Source: Ochromonas danica (Eukaryota > Sar > Chrysophyceae > Chromulinales > Chromulinaceae). From it: 41,257 nucleotides of DNA. The notes below the pieces were generated by a model. That model was given only the letters and a program-made list of their open reading frames with translations. It made no database searches and was not told the origin of the DNA. Shown in pieces: positions 31,118 to 40,998 of this stretch. Both the position numbers and the translations under genes were made by a program. Numbering within the stretch: the stretch's first letter is position 1; each line of letters opens with the position of its first letter. The DNA lies in contig VKHL01000209.1 in assembly GCA_015146655.1 (NCBI GenBank), forward strand, positions 1 through 41,257, given 5' to 3'.

Positions 31118-33198
31118 ATGAAGAACGCCGTGAGAGGAAAAGGTCTTGGATGGATACATTCTCTTTCTCGTGTTAGACGATGGTATTCCCCCGCTAAACT
31201 TCATTTACCTGTTTTTCAAGCTATTGTTGGTGTAGACCATGTCATTAGTCAACCTCTCGATTTAAAGAAATATACCACAGACTGGTTAGATAATTATCAA
31301 GGAGGGTCTCTAGTTTGTTTACCAGGTAGTAGTGAAGAGGTAGAGAAGATCTTGTCTTATTGTCATAAGCATGAGATTGCAGTGGTTTGTCAAGGTGGTA
31401 ATACAGGATTAGTTGGAGGAGGGGTAGGGTTAGAGGGAGGGCACACCCCTACCCCTCCTGACACACTCACTACCACACCCACTAAATCTAGTACGTCATC
31501 CTCTTCTCCTCCCTTTGATGAACTAATTCTCTCATTAGCACGATTAAATAAGATTCTTACTATTGACCCTGTTGGAGGAATTATTACCTGTGAAGCAGGA
31601 TGTATCCTAGCTCATCTTAATGATGTAGTCAAAGACTTAGGATATCAAATACCTCTTGACCTTGGTGCTAAAGGGTCTTGTATGATAGGTGGCAATATCG
31701 CCACTAATGCTGGTGGACTTCATGTTTTACAATTTGGATCATTACACAATACACTGTTAGGATTAGAAGTCATCTTAGCAAATGGAGAGAAGTTAGATAT
31801 GTTAAGAGCTTTACAAAAGGATAATCTTGGTTATCATCTCCCTCATCTCTTCTTGGGTAGTGAAGGTACTTTAGGAGTGATTACTAAAGTCTGTTTGCGT
31901 CTAGCAGTATTGCCCAAAGCAACTAAAGTCCTCTTCGCACGGGTAAGTGTCTTGTCAGAGTGTTACTGTAGCTACGAACCCCACTAACCTTTCTAACTAA
32001 TGTGGTACTTCGCTTTGTCTTGTTGTCTTGTGGTATTGTGCTCTAGGTACGTGGTTTTCAAGCTGTAGCACGTCTTTTACAATTTTCTAGACATGAACTG
32101 TCTTCAAGATTGATTGCTTTTGAGTTTATGGATGGTGCATGTCTTCAATGTGTCAAGGATCTTTATCCACACCTCATGACCAGGTAAGAGAGAGATACAG
32201 ACACACACACAGACAGACAGTGTTCCTATTTAATGCTCGTGAATGGTGTTTTACTAACACTTGCTTGCTTTCTCTTCAGTGTGAATGAATCTGTTATCCC
32301 GATCTCTTCTCCAGCTAGCAGTAATAGTAGTAGTAGCAGTGGTGGTGGTAGTGGTAGTGGAATCAACATGGGAGAGTCTAAGGGAGGGTTTGCAAATCAG
32401 GACTTTTGTGTACTTCTTGAGATGATAGCAAATCCTCCTTCTGATGCTTCAAACAACAGTGAAGGACAAGATGATAATGTCGAGGAAAGCTATTTAAATG
32501 AGATTGGAAAAGCTGACTGGTTTGTTGATGCTGTGCTAGCTGATAGTTCAAGACAGCAAAGTAGCTTGTGGTCTATACGAGAACATATTCCAGTGGCTCT
32601 CTTCCAACAAGCTCATCGAACAACCGCTACTACTACTTCTACTGCTATTGTTCAGAATGATGATTCCAGTAGTAGTAGTGGAAAGAAGAAATGGATCAGT
32701 TACTTGCACAAGTTTGACCTCTCTGTTGCCTTGGAAGAAGTCCCTGCTTTCCTAGATGACTTGGCACTGGCTTTGAAGAAGAAGGGATATCATACTCTAT
32801 CCTCCAAAGAGAAGAAGGAAGAAGAAGATAATACTACTAACTCTACAGAGATTAGACTATCATTCTTTACTTTTGGTCACGCAGGAGATCAGAACATTCA
32901 TTTGAATTTACATTCTCATCATCTTGTGTCAGACAATGAACTGCAGTACAACCCAACCGTCTCAATCAATGAGGATAAACGCAAGCAGAAAGTTCAACAT
33001 GATCTTGAAGAAGCGCTCTATCCTCTGATTGTAGCACGACGAGGGAGTCTGTCAGCAGAACATGGTGTAGGGCAGCAGAAAGTTGGCGCGCTCTTAGCCA
33101 GTCGCTCTAAGGTGGAATTTCAACTCTTTCAAAAGATCAAAGCTGTTTTTGATGAGAAGAATATTCTCAATCCAGGCAAGGTTCTGCCGTTACAGTGA
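31118..33198 (+). CDS. D2HGDH: FAD-linked D-2-hydroxyglutarate dehydrogenase (D-lactate dehydrogenase-like)
   Basis: Exons 31118-31942, 32047-32183 and 32280-33198; 626 residues, longer than the usual 450-530 because of Ser/Thr/Gly-rich inserts near 110-130, 325-350 and 470. The N-terminus has several Arg and no acidic residues, as in a mitochondrial presequence. FAD-binding (PCMH-type) domain: VVCQGGNTGLVGGG near 92, then NIATNAGGLHVLQFGSLHNT near 193 and LGSEGTLGVITKV. C-terminal FAD-oxidase domain: SSRLIAFEFMDG, the metal-binding FTFGHAGDQNIHLNL near 518, and SAEHGVGQQK near 576, ending in NILNPGKVLP. Family enzymes oxidise D-2-hydroxyglutarate to 2-oxoglutarate and pass electrons to ETF. 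D-lactate dehydrogenase is the main alternative, but NATNAGGLH-type motifs favour D2HGDH. AATAAA at 33235-33240. Confidence 0.85.
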
Positions 33199-33604
33199 AT
33201 TAGCAGCAAACTCCGCTCTATGTAAATCCCAGTAAATAAATGTTGTAGTGACCAGACCAGACCAGACCAGAGGGTGGAACAATCTGAGTTAGAGGTCCAT
33301 ACCAAATAGTCTGTCTCAATGTCGTCTCAAGCGCAACTGCACGCTGTGCAATTACTTGTGGAATTCAGTTCGTCTAGTGGTATGTCCACAGCTTTTTGTA
33401 ATCTAAAATCAACAGTATATGATGGTATTCAATGCAGTTGAGCAAGTTCAACAGTGCTCAGCTTCAAGTGGATGTTCTTTTTCTAACACCCATCAATGGC
33501 ATACAAAACTTAGCATCTCTACATTTTTAAGTCGACCGGCAGTCCAGATTCTCAATAAAGTAAAGTACATTTATATTTCCATTGGATCTTAGCTAAATCA
33601 CTGG
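33199..33604. other. Intergenic, no gene seen
   Basis: Contains a possible polyadenylation signal of the dehydrogenase gene (33235) and a short ACCAG tandem run at about 33251-33271. The remainder has no coding features and leads into the tRNA-Leu block at 33605. Confidence 0.5.
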
Positions 33605-33605
33605 A

Positions 33606-33622
33606 ACACCAAAGGTTGGTGT
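33606..33622 (+). promoter_or_regulatory. 17-nt palindrome abutting the tRNA-Leu 5' end (plus copy)
   Basis: ACACCAA-AGG-TTGGTGT directly precedes tRNA nucleotide 1 at 33623, as in the minus-strand copy. Confidence 0.5.
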
Positions 33623-33704
33623 GGCTGAATGGCCGAGCGGTCCAAGGCGTTCGACTCAAGTTCGAATCTCTACGGAGGCGTGGGTTCGAACCCCACTTCA
33701 GTCA
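33623..33704 (+). tRNA. tRNA-Leu (anticodon CAA), plus copy
   Basis: Same 82-nt sequence as the minus-strand gene at 29976-30057. The identical region is 33605-33715 (111 nt) and includes the upstream palindrome and the T5 terminator; the sequences differ immediately outside it. The two genes point away from each other. Confidence 0.95.
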
Positions 33705-33708
33705 ACAC

Positions 33709-33713
33709 TTTTT
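33709..33713 (+). terminator. RNA polymerase III terminator of tRNA-Leu (plus copy)
   Basis: T5 run four bases downstream of the tRNA 3' end. Confidence 0.8.
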
Positions 33714-33866
33714 GCTTCAGAACAACGCGTTTCTTCCCTTGAACTGGTAGGAGATGTTGACCCGCCGCCGTTTGGTTTTACTGTTGATTTGGATGATTTC
33801 TGTTTGGTGACTACTACCGCTACTATTATAATAGATCGAGCTTCTTCTCATCATCTCCTAGACACT

Positions 33867-35524
33867 ATGCAATCCTTCTGTCATCGTAATCTTCGTCGAT
33901 GTCAGAATCAAATCAAATCATTATTAAATACCACCAATACTAATCAAAGTCGATATTTCTTCTTTGGTCTTATTGCTATTAGTATCTTCCTATTTGCTTT
34001 CTTACATACTCTTTTCAATATGATGATTAGTAGAGAGTATGTCACACAACCTCAATCTGGTTATTTTGACCTTTATTTGGAGAATCTGTCACAGTGTTGG
34101 GAAGGTGTCAAATACACTGCTACCAGTGGTAGTAGTGGTGGTGGTGTCAGAGGAGGAGGAGGAGGAGGAGGGTCTGGTCGTATAGATGATCGCTGGAAAG
34201 TCCAACTCGTCTCTCTCAATAGTGAAGGGCTACCACAGCATCACAACCAAACCACCACCACCATGACCACTACTACCACTACTACCACTACCACTACTAC
34301 TACCATGACTACCACAACGAGTTCTTCTATTAGACAGCCTGTGCGCTATCTCCTCAACCGCCACCATATCAACACCTCCTCCTCCTCCTCCTATCTCAAT
34401 GCTGGCAGCTGCTTCTTCACTAACAACAATAACAATCATCATCATCATCATCATAATGGTCATGATGGTCATGATGGTAATGGTAAGGTAGTAGTCCAAT
34501 GCTTACCTTCCTTTCTCATCGCAGGAAGTATGAAAGCTGGTACAGGAGAGCTAATGAAGTGGTTAGACTTCCATCCTTACCTTCACTATGGACGAAGAAC
34601 ACCAGGGGGTAAACGAGAGATGCACTACTTCACTGACGAGGAGGTGCTCAACACCTACTACCACCCCCTCACTACCACTACTCACCACGACAAGTTAAAG
34701 CGGTCTACTACCACTGCTACCACTACCTCTACCACTGCTACCACTACCTCTACTACCACTGCTACTACTGCTACTACCATGTCTATGGCAATGGATTATG
34801 TTCAATATTTCCCACATTTCAATGAACAACAAGCACAAACAATCTATACTTTTGAAAAGTCACCAGATTATATTCGATCACCTAGAGCATTGCAAATGAT
34901 ACGATCCTTGTTACCTTCCATTAAGATGATCATTCTATTACGTAATCCTATGATACGTGCTATCTCAGAATTCTTACATCATTGTAGACATGGTAGATAT
35001 ATTAAGTTATTAAGAGATGTTCATGTTAATGTCAAATTATCAATATCAAAGTCTAAATCAGATGATGGAGGAGGAGGAGGAGGAGGATTGTTGTTGTTTA
35101 GTTGGAAACAAGGTCGTGTTTTACGAATTGTGAGTGAAGAAGAAGAACAAGAGTTTCATCGTTATTATCACTATGGTATACATGGTGATGATACTGTCAC
35201 TGGAAGTGGTAACAGTGGTAGTGGTCGAGGTAGTGGTCGAGGTAGTGGTAGTGGTGGTAGTGGTAGTAACTCTACCTCTGCTGCTACTGATCGTGTGGAT
35301 ATCAGAGCCATGTTAGCCTTTGCTGTACGATCAAGTGATCTGCGAGGATTCTCTAAGACTACCTATGAAGTGCTACATCATCATTCGTGTACCCCTTTGG
35401 ATGCTGTCGCCTACTTCACAAAACAAAGTGTTGATCGACCTTTGAATAAGAACTCGTTACGAAAAGAACGAGAGACTTTTCTTCAAAGCAATTTCACAGT
35501 CTGGCCTCGAAGAGGAGATGGTGT

Positions 35525-35568
<44 letters not shown>

Positions 35569-36347
35569 GAGGAGGAGGTGGTGGTAGTAGTCAACAAGAG
35601 ATGCCCATAGAGATTTTGAATGGCATGTATAATGGTCAGTTGAGATCCTTGCTTTCAATGTAAGCCCCCTCCTATTACAGTAGTGGTAGTGTAGTGGTAG
35701 TAGTAAAGTGATGTTAATGAACTTAATGGTTTGTCTAGTTTCCCACCTGAACAAGTCCTCGTGCTATTTCAAGAAGATATGTACAGGTTAGTCTAGTCTA
35801 GTCTAGTCTAGTCTAGTCTAGTCTACATACAGTATACAGTATGTATGATAGATGACAATGATGATGATGCTGCTGTTGTTGTGTGTATGGTAGAAATACT
35901 TTCCGTACATTACGCAAGGTGGAATCGTTTCTATCTGTACCATGTTTCAATTATGGTAGTGTAGCTATTCCATCTTCTTCTACAGACCAACCACCAAAAC
36001 GTAAACCACAAACACTACATGGCAAAGTAAGTTACTATACTACACTATACTAGACTATACTATATCATATCCCTTTGATGATGATGTTTATGTCTCAACT
36101 GTAACAACAGATGGTAGACTATGGAGATCGATTGAAAGCAATCTTTGGTCTACAAAGCAAAAGTCATCATATTGGTGGAGAAGATTTCTTTCATTTAACT
36201 CCAACTATCTTCCAAAGTTGGTTGAAAGCAGTCTATCAGAATGATATTCAAGCATTACGTACAACACTTTTCCAAAGTTGTCAACATTCTCGTAATACAA
36301 CTTGTAGTACCTATGATGGTAGTTCTATTGAGTTATTCTGGACTTAG
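33867..36347 (+). CDS. Type II Golgi-type sulfotransferase (heparan-sulfate sulfotransferase-like)
   Basis: Exons 33867-35659, 35739-35786, 35894-36026 and 36111-36347; 736 residues. The frame is open 5' of 33867 across the tRNA, but the ATG at 33867 gives the expected short cytosolic tail followed by one membrane anchor (YFFFGLIAISIFLFAFLHTL). The 5'-phosphosulfate-binding region is FLIAGSMKAGTGELMKWL near 216-232. The 3'-phosphate-binding region is IILLRNPMIRAISEF near 355-370. FPPEQVLVLFQEDMYR and RTLRKVESFL follow in exons 2-3. These fit the Sulfotransfer_1 family acting on glycans with PAPS in the Golgi; the acceptor glycan is unknown. Long Thr, His, Gly and Ala tracts encoded by triplet repeats (for example a GCA run near 35525-35562) lie between the conserved blocks, making the protein about twice the usual catalytic length. 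Confidence 0.82.
35791..35825. repeat. (GTCTA)7 microsatellite
   Basis: Seven perfect GTCTA units begin four nucleotides into the second sulfotransferase intron (donor at 35787). The repeat thus contributes to the donor context. Confidence 0.9.
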
Positions 36348-36368
36348 CCTAATAATGTACTGCAGAGG

Positions 36369-36549
36369 AGGGCCTGCTGGAATCAGTCGGTCGATCGAGA
36401 TTTGGGTCGAAAACGCCGAGACTCGAGACGAGACCACAGTGATCGTAAAGTCATTTCCAATGGGCCCGTACTGCGCTGTGGTACAAAATGTCCACTTCGG
36501 TCTCGTCTCGGGTGAAAAACGAGACGAGACGATACCGACACCAGGCCCT
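36369..36549. mobile_element. About 180-bp inverted-repeat element, MITE-like
   Basis: An 8-nt outer inverted repeat (AGGGCCTG at 36369-36376, CAGGCCCT at 36542-36549) encloses a 12-nt inner inverted repeat (CGAGACGAGACC at 36424-36435, complement at 36499-36510). The segment is visibly more GC-rich than its surroundings. The AGGGCC-type ends resemble hAT-like MITEs, but no 8-bp target duplication is seen. It starts about 20 nt after the sulfotransferase stop and probably lies in its 3' UTR. Confidence 0.4.
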
Positions 36550-36818
36550 GTGCCTTATATGTAATTAGCTACTTACTGTAGTCTATATGAAGCCCATAAC
36601 ATTAATCACGTGACTTTATTTATTTTTGTTAATTCAAGTAGATTCCAAATTACTATAACTATCGAAGGGCGATCTATCATAAGATATAAAAGGTTAAACT
36701 GAAGACACGCCATACATTTCAACACTGCAGACCAGCAGAATAATCAAAATAGCAATTGACTACATGGTCAATATGCAATACTAAACAATGCAATGAATGA
36801 ACGTTATAGTTCTGATTA
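36550..36818. other. Intergenic between convergent sulfotransferase and transporter K genes
   Basis: AT-rich, no coding features. It should contain both 3' ends. Confidence 0.5.
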
Positions 36819-37730
36819 TTACGTCTCATGTTCATCAGTCATCCATCCTAACTTCTTGTAAATGGGATCCAGTTCTACCACGGATAACGTGCAGAAGCTG
36901 TTCTTCTTCGTCAGAATGGCTGCTAATGCACAATACCAAGCAATGCAGGCATCAATAATGCCCAAGATTCCTCCCGCACGAGTGCAGTAGATGTCGTCAC
37001 TGAACTCGCCGATGGCCAGCATCAAGAAGGTGCAGAACAAGATGAACAACAGAGACACCAGACCCACCGTCGTGCGATGCACTGCTGCTGCCATCATCAA
37101 CGTGAACCACGCCCAAGCTAACAGATAGATACCCAATGCATTGCGTAGGTCGGCTGGGTTTCCTCCCGCATAGCCATCCAAGAAGCCGAACGCCTTGATG
37201 AAGAGAGCTGCATAGCTCATCCAGAAGGCTCCGTAGGAAGTGAAGAGAGTAGCACCCAAGGTGTTACCTGTCTTGAACTCCCACATGCCAGCACAGAACT
37301 GGGCCAGACCTCCATAGAAGAGGGCCAAGCCCAACACTCCTCCATGATTAGCTCGGAGATCTGCAATGAAGGAGAAGGAGAAGGAGAAGGTGGAGGCAAG
37401 GGAAGTGGTGGTGTTAGTGTAGTAGAAAGATGAGCATGATGGTGGTGATGATACATAGACAGAGCAAGAGTAAGAGTAAGAGTAAGTGAAAGGGAAGGAC
37501 CTACCAATGATGGCTCCAGTGTTGTACATGGAGAGGACAAAGGTGGTGAGAGCGAAGGCACAGAATCCGAGAGGAGCAGGGTTAGCAATAGTAGGGAACT
37601 GCTGAGAGAGGAATCCATGTAATTTCTCTTGTGTTTGGAAGTAACCATAGGTGGGATTCATGACAAGGCTAGCATGTTGCTCAGCTCCTTCTTCCAATGA
37701 TTTTAATTCGACGTGTGGAATGTCTGCCAT
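36819..37730 (-). CDS. GPR1/FUN34/YaaH-family acetate transporter (copy K)
   Basis: Exons 37505-37730 and 36819-37360 (255 residues) are separated by a 144-nt intron that is a multiple of three and free of in-frame stops. Removing it joins MYNTGAII to DLRANHGGVLGLALFYGGL, the expected family sequence. The signature NPAPLGFCAFALTTFVLSMY, then FCAGMWEF and GNTLGATLFTSYGAFWMSYA identify the family, which has six membrane helices and moves acetate, succinate or ammonium across membranes in bacteria and fungi. The substrate here is inferred to be a short carboxylate. The N-terminus (MADIPHVELKSLEEG) and C-terminus (GWMTDEHET) differ from copy L, but 36865-37664 is identical to it, intron included. 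The gene is head to head with copy L across a spacer of about 600 nt. Confidence 0.9.
   Translation of the reverse strand: MADIPHVELKSLEEGAEQHASLVMNPTYGYFQTQEKLHGFLSQQFPTIANPAPLGFCAFALTTFVLSMYNTGAIIGRSFPFTYSYSYSCSVYVSSPPSCSSFYYTNTTTSLASTFSFSFSFIADLRANHGGVLGLALFYGGLAQFCAGMWEFKTGNTLGATLFTSYGAFWMSYAALFIKAFGFLDGYAGGNPADLRNALGIYLLAWAWFTLMMAAAVHRTTVGLVSLLFILFCTFLMLAIGEFSDDIYCTRAGGILGIIDACIAWYCALAAILTKKNSFCTLSVVELDPIYKKLGWMTDEHET
36865..37664 (-). repeat. 800-bp inverted identical block, left copy (transporter K)
   Basis: Direct comparison with the reverse complement of 38380-39179 shows 800/800 identity with no gap, intron included. The block starts at GTCATGAATCC and ends at GGATCC; substitutions begin immediately after. 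Confidence 0.97.
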
Positions 37731-38168
37731 TTTTTGAATGGAAATTCTATCAGATTAGCTATTATTGTTATATTGTGCTCTCTGTCTTCCGTCTTCTTCC
37801 AAGACCAGAGGAAGAGAGAGCACGGAGCAGCATCTTGTGGAGAAGAGACGAGGACCAGGAGGCAAGGAAGAAGGTAGTGTATGTATTCCCAGGATATGAG
37901 GTCATGGTGTCATGTGGTTGGTTCTGACATGGTCATGTCCGTCATGTCACTTCGCTCTGCTGCGCTGCCACACTGTGCCTGCCACTGCCAACACCGCAGT
38001 CAGTCTTGGGAGAGACAGACCAGCCAAACCCACTAAACCATATAGACCAACTCTGATTTATAGCCTTTTAACTCCAACATAGTGAAAATATGGGGTGAAA
38101 AAGCAACACTGGCACATCCACATGGTTTGATCGATGATGAGGAAATTGATAATTGAGATGTTCTTTGA

Positions 38169-38199
<31 letters not shown>

Positions 38200-38331
38200 T
38201 TTCTCATCTGCTGTGTTGACAAGAGGTAAATAATAATAACAACAACAAAAAAGAAGAAAATATTCAACAAGAATTTGAACCTCTACCAACCTACTCTTCT
38301 ATTATATCATAAATAAATAAATAGAAGATAA
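37731..38331. promoter_or_regulatory. Divergent promoter spacer of the two transporter genes
   Basis: A unique 601-nt spacer between the two transporter starts. It is not palindromic, so the promoters of K and L differ. It includes a TTC/CTT triplet run at about 38166-38199 and AATAATAA-type sequence near 38230. The ORFs at 38058-38289 are products of the triplet run. Confidence 0.5.
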
Positions 38332-39234
38332 ATGGAAGAAGTTGAAATTAAAGCTTTAGAAGAAGGATTACAACAGATGGTCATGAATCCCACCTATGGT
38401 TACTTCCAAACACAAGAGAAATTACATGGATTCCTCTCTCAGCAGTTCCCTACTATTGCTAACCCTGCTCCTCTCGGATTCTGTGCCTTCGCTCTCACCA
38501 CCTTTGTCCTCTCCATGTACAACACTGGAGCCATCATTGGTAGGTCCTTCCCTTTCACTTACTCTTACTCTTACTCTTGCTCTGTCTATGTATCATCACC
38601 ACCATCATGCTCATCTTTCTACTACACTAACACCACCACTTCCCTTGCCTCCACCTTCTCCTTCTCCTTCTCCTTCATTGCAGATCTCCGAGCTAATCAT
38701 GGAGGAGTGTTGGGCTTGGCCCTCTTCTATGGAGGTCTGGCCCAGTTCTGTGCTGGCATGTGGGAGTTCAAGACAGGTAACACCTTGGGTGCTACTCTCT
38801 TCACTTCCTACGGAGCCTTCTGGATGAGCTATGCAGCTCTCTTCATCAAGGCGTTCGGCTTCTTGGATGGCTATGCGGGAGGAAACCCAGCCGACCTACG
38901 CAATGCATTGGGTATCTATCTGTTAGCTTGGGCGTGGTTCACGTTGATGATGGCAGCAGCAGTGCATCGCACGACGGTGGGTCTGGTGTCTCTGTTGTTC
39001 ATCTTGTTCTGCACCTTCTTGATGCTGGCCATCGGCGAGTTCAGTGACGACATCTACTGCACTCGTGCGGGAGGAATCTTGGGCATTATTGATGCCTGCA
39101 TTGCTTGGTATTGTGCATTAGCAGCCATTCTGACGAAGAAGAACAGCTTCTGCACGTTATCCGTGGTAGAACTGGATCCTATCTACAAGAAGTTAGGATG
39201 GCTGGAAGACGATGACATGGATTGCAAGATATAG
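38332..39234 (+). CDS. GPR1/FUN34/YaaH-family acetate transporter (copy L)
   Basis: Exons 38332-38539 and 38684-39234; 252 residues. Topology and signatures are as in copy K because 38380-39179 is the identical block. The copies differ in the first 16-22 residues (here MEEVEIKALEEGLQQM) and at the C-terminus (LEDDDMDCKI, against MTDEHET). Both N-termini share a VE(L/I)K(S/A)LEEG pattern despite diverged DNA, so the duplication is older than the identity of the core. 38281-38340, ahead of the block, has 15 G or C in 60; 38761-38820, inside it, has 31. Separate promoters suggest the two copies are expressed under different conditions while making almost the same transporter (inference). Confidence 0.9.
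   Translation: MEEVEIKALEEGLQQMVMNPTYGYFQTQEKLHGFLSQQFPTIANPAPLGFCAFALTTFVLSMYNTGAIIGRSFPFTYSYSYSCSVYVSSPPSCSSFYYTNTTTSLASTFSFSFSFIADLRANHGGVLGLALFYGGLAQFCAGMWEFKTGNTLGATLFTSYGAFWMSYAALFIKAFGFLDGYAGGNPADLRNALGIYLLAWAWFTLMMAAAVHRTTVGLVSLLFILFCTFLMLAIGEFSDDIYCTRAGGILGIIDACIAWYCALAAILTKKNSFCTLSVVELDPIYKKLGWLEDDDMDCKI
38380..39179 (+). repeat. 800-bp inverted identical block, right copy (transporter L)
   Basis: Reverse-complement partner of 36865-37664; the spacer between the copies is 715 nt (37665-38379). Confidence 0.97.
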
Positions 39235-39296
39235 ATTAGTGTTCATTTGTTTTGTGCTGGGTATTGTGCCTGCTTCTGCCTTAAGCTGTGCAACTG

Positions 39297-39297
<1 letters not shown>

Positions 39298-39336
<39 letters not shown>
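39298..39336. repeat. (GTT)13 microsatellite
   Basis: Thirteen perfect GTT units in the 242-nt region between the convergent transporter L and FAM228-like genes, probably in a 3' UTR. Confidence 0.95.
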
Positions 39337-39476
39337 GCTAATGAAAGAGCAGTCAATCGTGTGCAGTCAATTCGATCTGGAGCTTTGATTAGCTTCATAC
39401 ACTTGATCATCAAGCCGTATGTCTGACTTGTACAAGTTAGTTAAAAATTAATCAATTCAATGTTAGAACTTCCATG

Positions 39477-40733
39477 TTAAAATGGCCTTCTATCCTCAGG
39501 TGGTTGTATTTGAGCAATTTCTTGTTCAACATTCAAAGGGAGATGACCAAAAACACGTCCAGGGTCAGTGTAAGTAACAGAAGGATAGATTCGTTTGCCT
39601 TTTGGCATTTCTGCATCAATAACATCTCTTCCTTTAGGATAAGAATAATGATCAAAGAAGATATGTGATCTTAATGTTGCATTTCTTGTTATATCAGATG
39701 ATCCTTCTCTATTAGGGGAACTAGCCGTTGAAGGATGAGGTTTATTCATCATCTTAGCAAATGTACCATATGGTGTTGCTTCAATCTTCCCACTTGCCCA
39801 TTGTTCCACATCTAATGTTACCTTTCCTAATGGTTGCTTCACACGTTTCTTTGGATCATCTCCTAACATAGAAGCTTCACGTTCAGCTTTTTGTAAACCT
39901 AATTTCGGTGGATCATGTAAACGTCCTGTTTTGGCTTGAATACAATGACGATTAGGTTCTAAAGGATCATATTCAGATTCAATAATAATATCTCGAAATA
40001 TTGCAGGTTTTCGATTCGTCACATTAAGAAACTTTTGATAATCTTCATTTTTCTTTCTATTTAATTGTTTTTTATCTAAATTATCTAATGTTCGTGTAAT
40101 TTCTGTTTGAATACGTCCATGAACATGAATATTCCAATCTTCAAATTGTCGACGTAATTTATTTCGTTTTGCTTCATCAACAAGTTCCATTTCTTTATCA
40201 ATAGTAGAAAGGAAATTTTTAGCTTTTTCTACATTAGCAAGTAAAATAGGGAATTCTTCATCACGTCGTTGTCGTTCTTTTTCTAAATAAGTCAAATGAG
40301 GAGGAGGTTGTGTTGATTGTTGATGTAATGAGATGAGTGGACTGGGAGGTCGGCGTTGTTTTCGTTGTTGCTGCTGACTATGTTGGCGTTGCCCGCCAAG
40401 TTGACCACCGTGTTGGTGTTGGCGTTGACTGTGTTGGTGTTGGGCAGTGGTGTTGACATTAGCTGACTGTGGCGAATTCTGACGAAGAGTGGATTGTGCA
40501 GTCGAAGTAGACTGACCACCACCAACACCACGTTGTTGTGGTTGTTGTTGTTGATGTGTAGAGGATGATGATCGCATAGGTGCAGAGAAAGGCGGTGCAT
40601 TTGTTGAGGTGAGGAATTCAATGACAGCATCTTCATTCTCTATGGAGATCACTCCACCTGGACCACGACGACTGTCTGGAACACCTGTTATACTACTTGG
40701 GAGAGTTTTGAATTTTCTTGAGGAGGAGTTCAT
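39477..40733 (-). CDS. FAM228-like protein, possibly cilium-associated
   Basis: Single-exon 418-residue gene. Residues 1-140 are Ser/Gln/His/Asn-rich and disordered, with simple-repeat coding. Residues 145-260 form a charged helical region (YLEKERQRRDEEFPILLANV, VDEAKRNKLRRQFEDWNIHV) ending with DYQKFLNVTNRKPAIFRDII followed by EYDPLEP. The N-x-K-x-x-x-F-x-D-I-I and EYDP pattern recalls the FAM228 family; I made this match from memory and it is only moderately secure. The C-terminal third is conserved-looking and basic (RSHIFFDHYSYPKGRDVIDA, KGKRIYPSVTY, GRVFGHLPLNVEQEIAQIQP). Such proteins are found mainly in ciliated organisms, but the role is not established. The gene converges on transporter L. 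Confidence 0.55.
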   Translation of the reverse strand: MNSSSRKFKTLPSSITGVPDSRRGPGGVISIENEDAVIEFLTSTNAPPFSAPMRSSSSTHQQQQPQQRGVGGGQSTSTAQSTLRQNSPQSANVNTTAQHQHSQRQHQHGGQLGGQRQHSQQQQRKQRRPPSPLISLHQQSTQPPPHLTYLEKERQRRDEEFPILLANVEKAKNFLSTIDKEMELVDEAKRNKLRRQFEDWNIHVHGRIQTEITRTLDNLDKKQLNRKKNEDYQKFLNVTNRKPAIFRDIIIESEYDPLEPNRHCIQAKTGRLHDPPKLGLQKAEREASMLGDDPKKRVKQPLGKVTLDVEQWASGKIEATPYGTFAKMMNKPHPSTASSPNREGSSDITRNATLRSHIFFDHYSYPKGRDVIDAEMPKGKRIYPSVTYTDPGRVFGHLPLNVEQEIAQIQPPEDRRPF

Positions 40734-40998
40734 CTTGTCTGATATTTGATACTAGATTAGACCATACTTGTTGTCTTTCTCTCAGTCGGTAGGCAAAACC
40801 GTTGTTACATTCCATGGATTCCAATCAGGTATGACATAGATTCCATGGAATACAAATGGAATGCTGATGTTTTCAAAATTTAAAATGAAACAATTAGCAA
40901 GAGATTTATATTTACAAACAGATCGAGTAAAATAACCAAATATGAACTATATCGACAACTATAACAACACGAAACATACAAAATAAATACTTTCACCA
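40734..40998. other. Spacer between FAM228-like gene and third kinase
   Basis: Contains two TTCCATGGA words near 40810 and 40850, making a local inverted repeat. It otherwise has no coding features and should hold the FAM228-like promoter and the kinase 3' UTR. Confidence 0.45.

Noticed and set aside
33251-33271. Short tandem ACCAG repeats and the many microsatellites as a possible CRISPR-like array.
   Set aside because: No spacers lie between the units; these are ordinary simple repeats of a eukaryotic genome.
33621-33866. Upstream extension of the sulfotransferase frame beginning at a GTG at 33621.
   Set aside because: It runs through the tRNA-Leu gene and needs a non-ATG start. The ATG at 33867 gives the expected short tail and membrane anchor.
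37217-37648. 143-codon alternative-frame ORF found identically in both transporter genes (also 38396-38827).
   Set aside because: It lies in another frame of the same strand, crosses the intron, and is low-complexity Ser/Leu/Pro. The copy identity is explained by the 800-bp block.
38058-38289. Two minus-strand ORFs rich in Arg or Lys.
   Set aside because: They are products of the TTC/CTT triplet run in the spacer.
24963-39234. The inverted pairs as assembly or amplification artefacts.
   Set aside because: The flanking coding parts and promoters of the kinase and transporter pairs are diverged at the sequence level, and spacers are unique. An artefactual fold-back would copy the flanks as well. 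Read support should still be checked.
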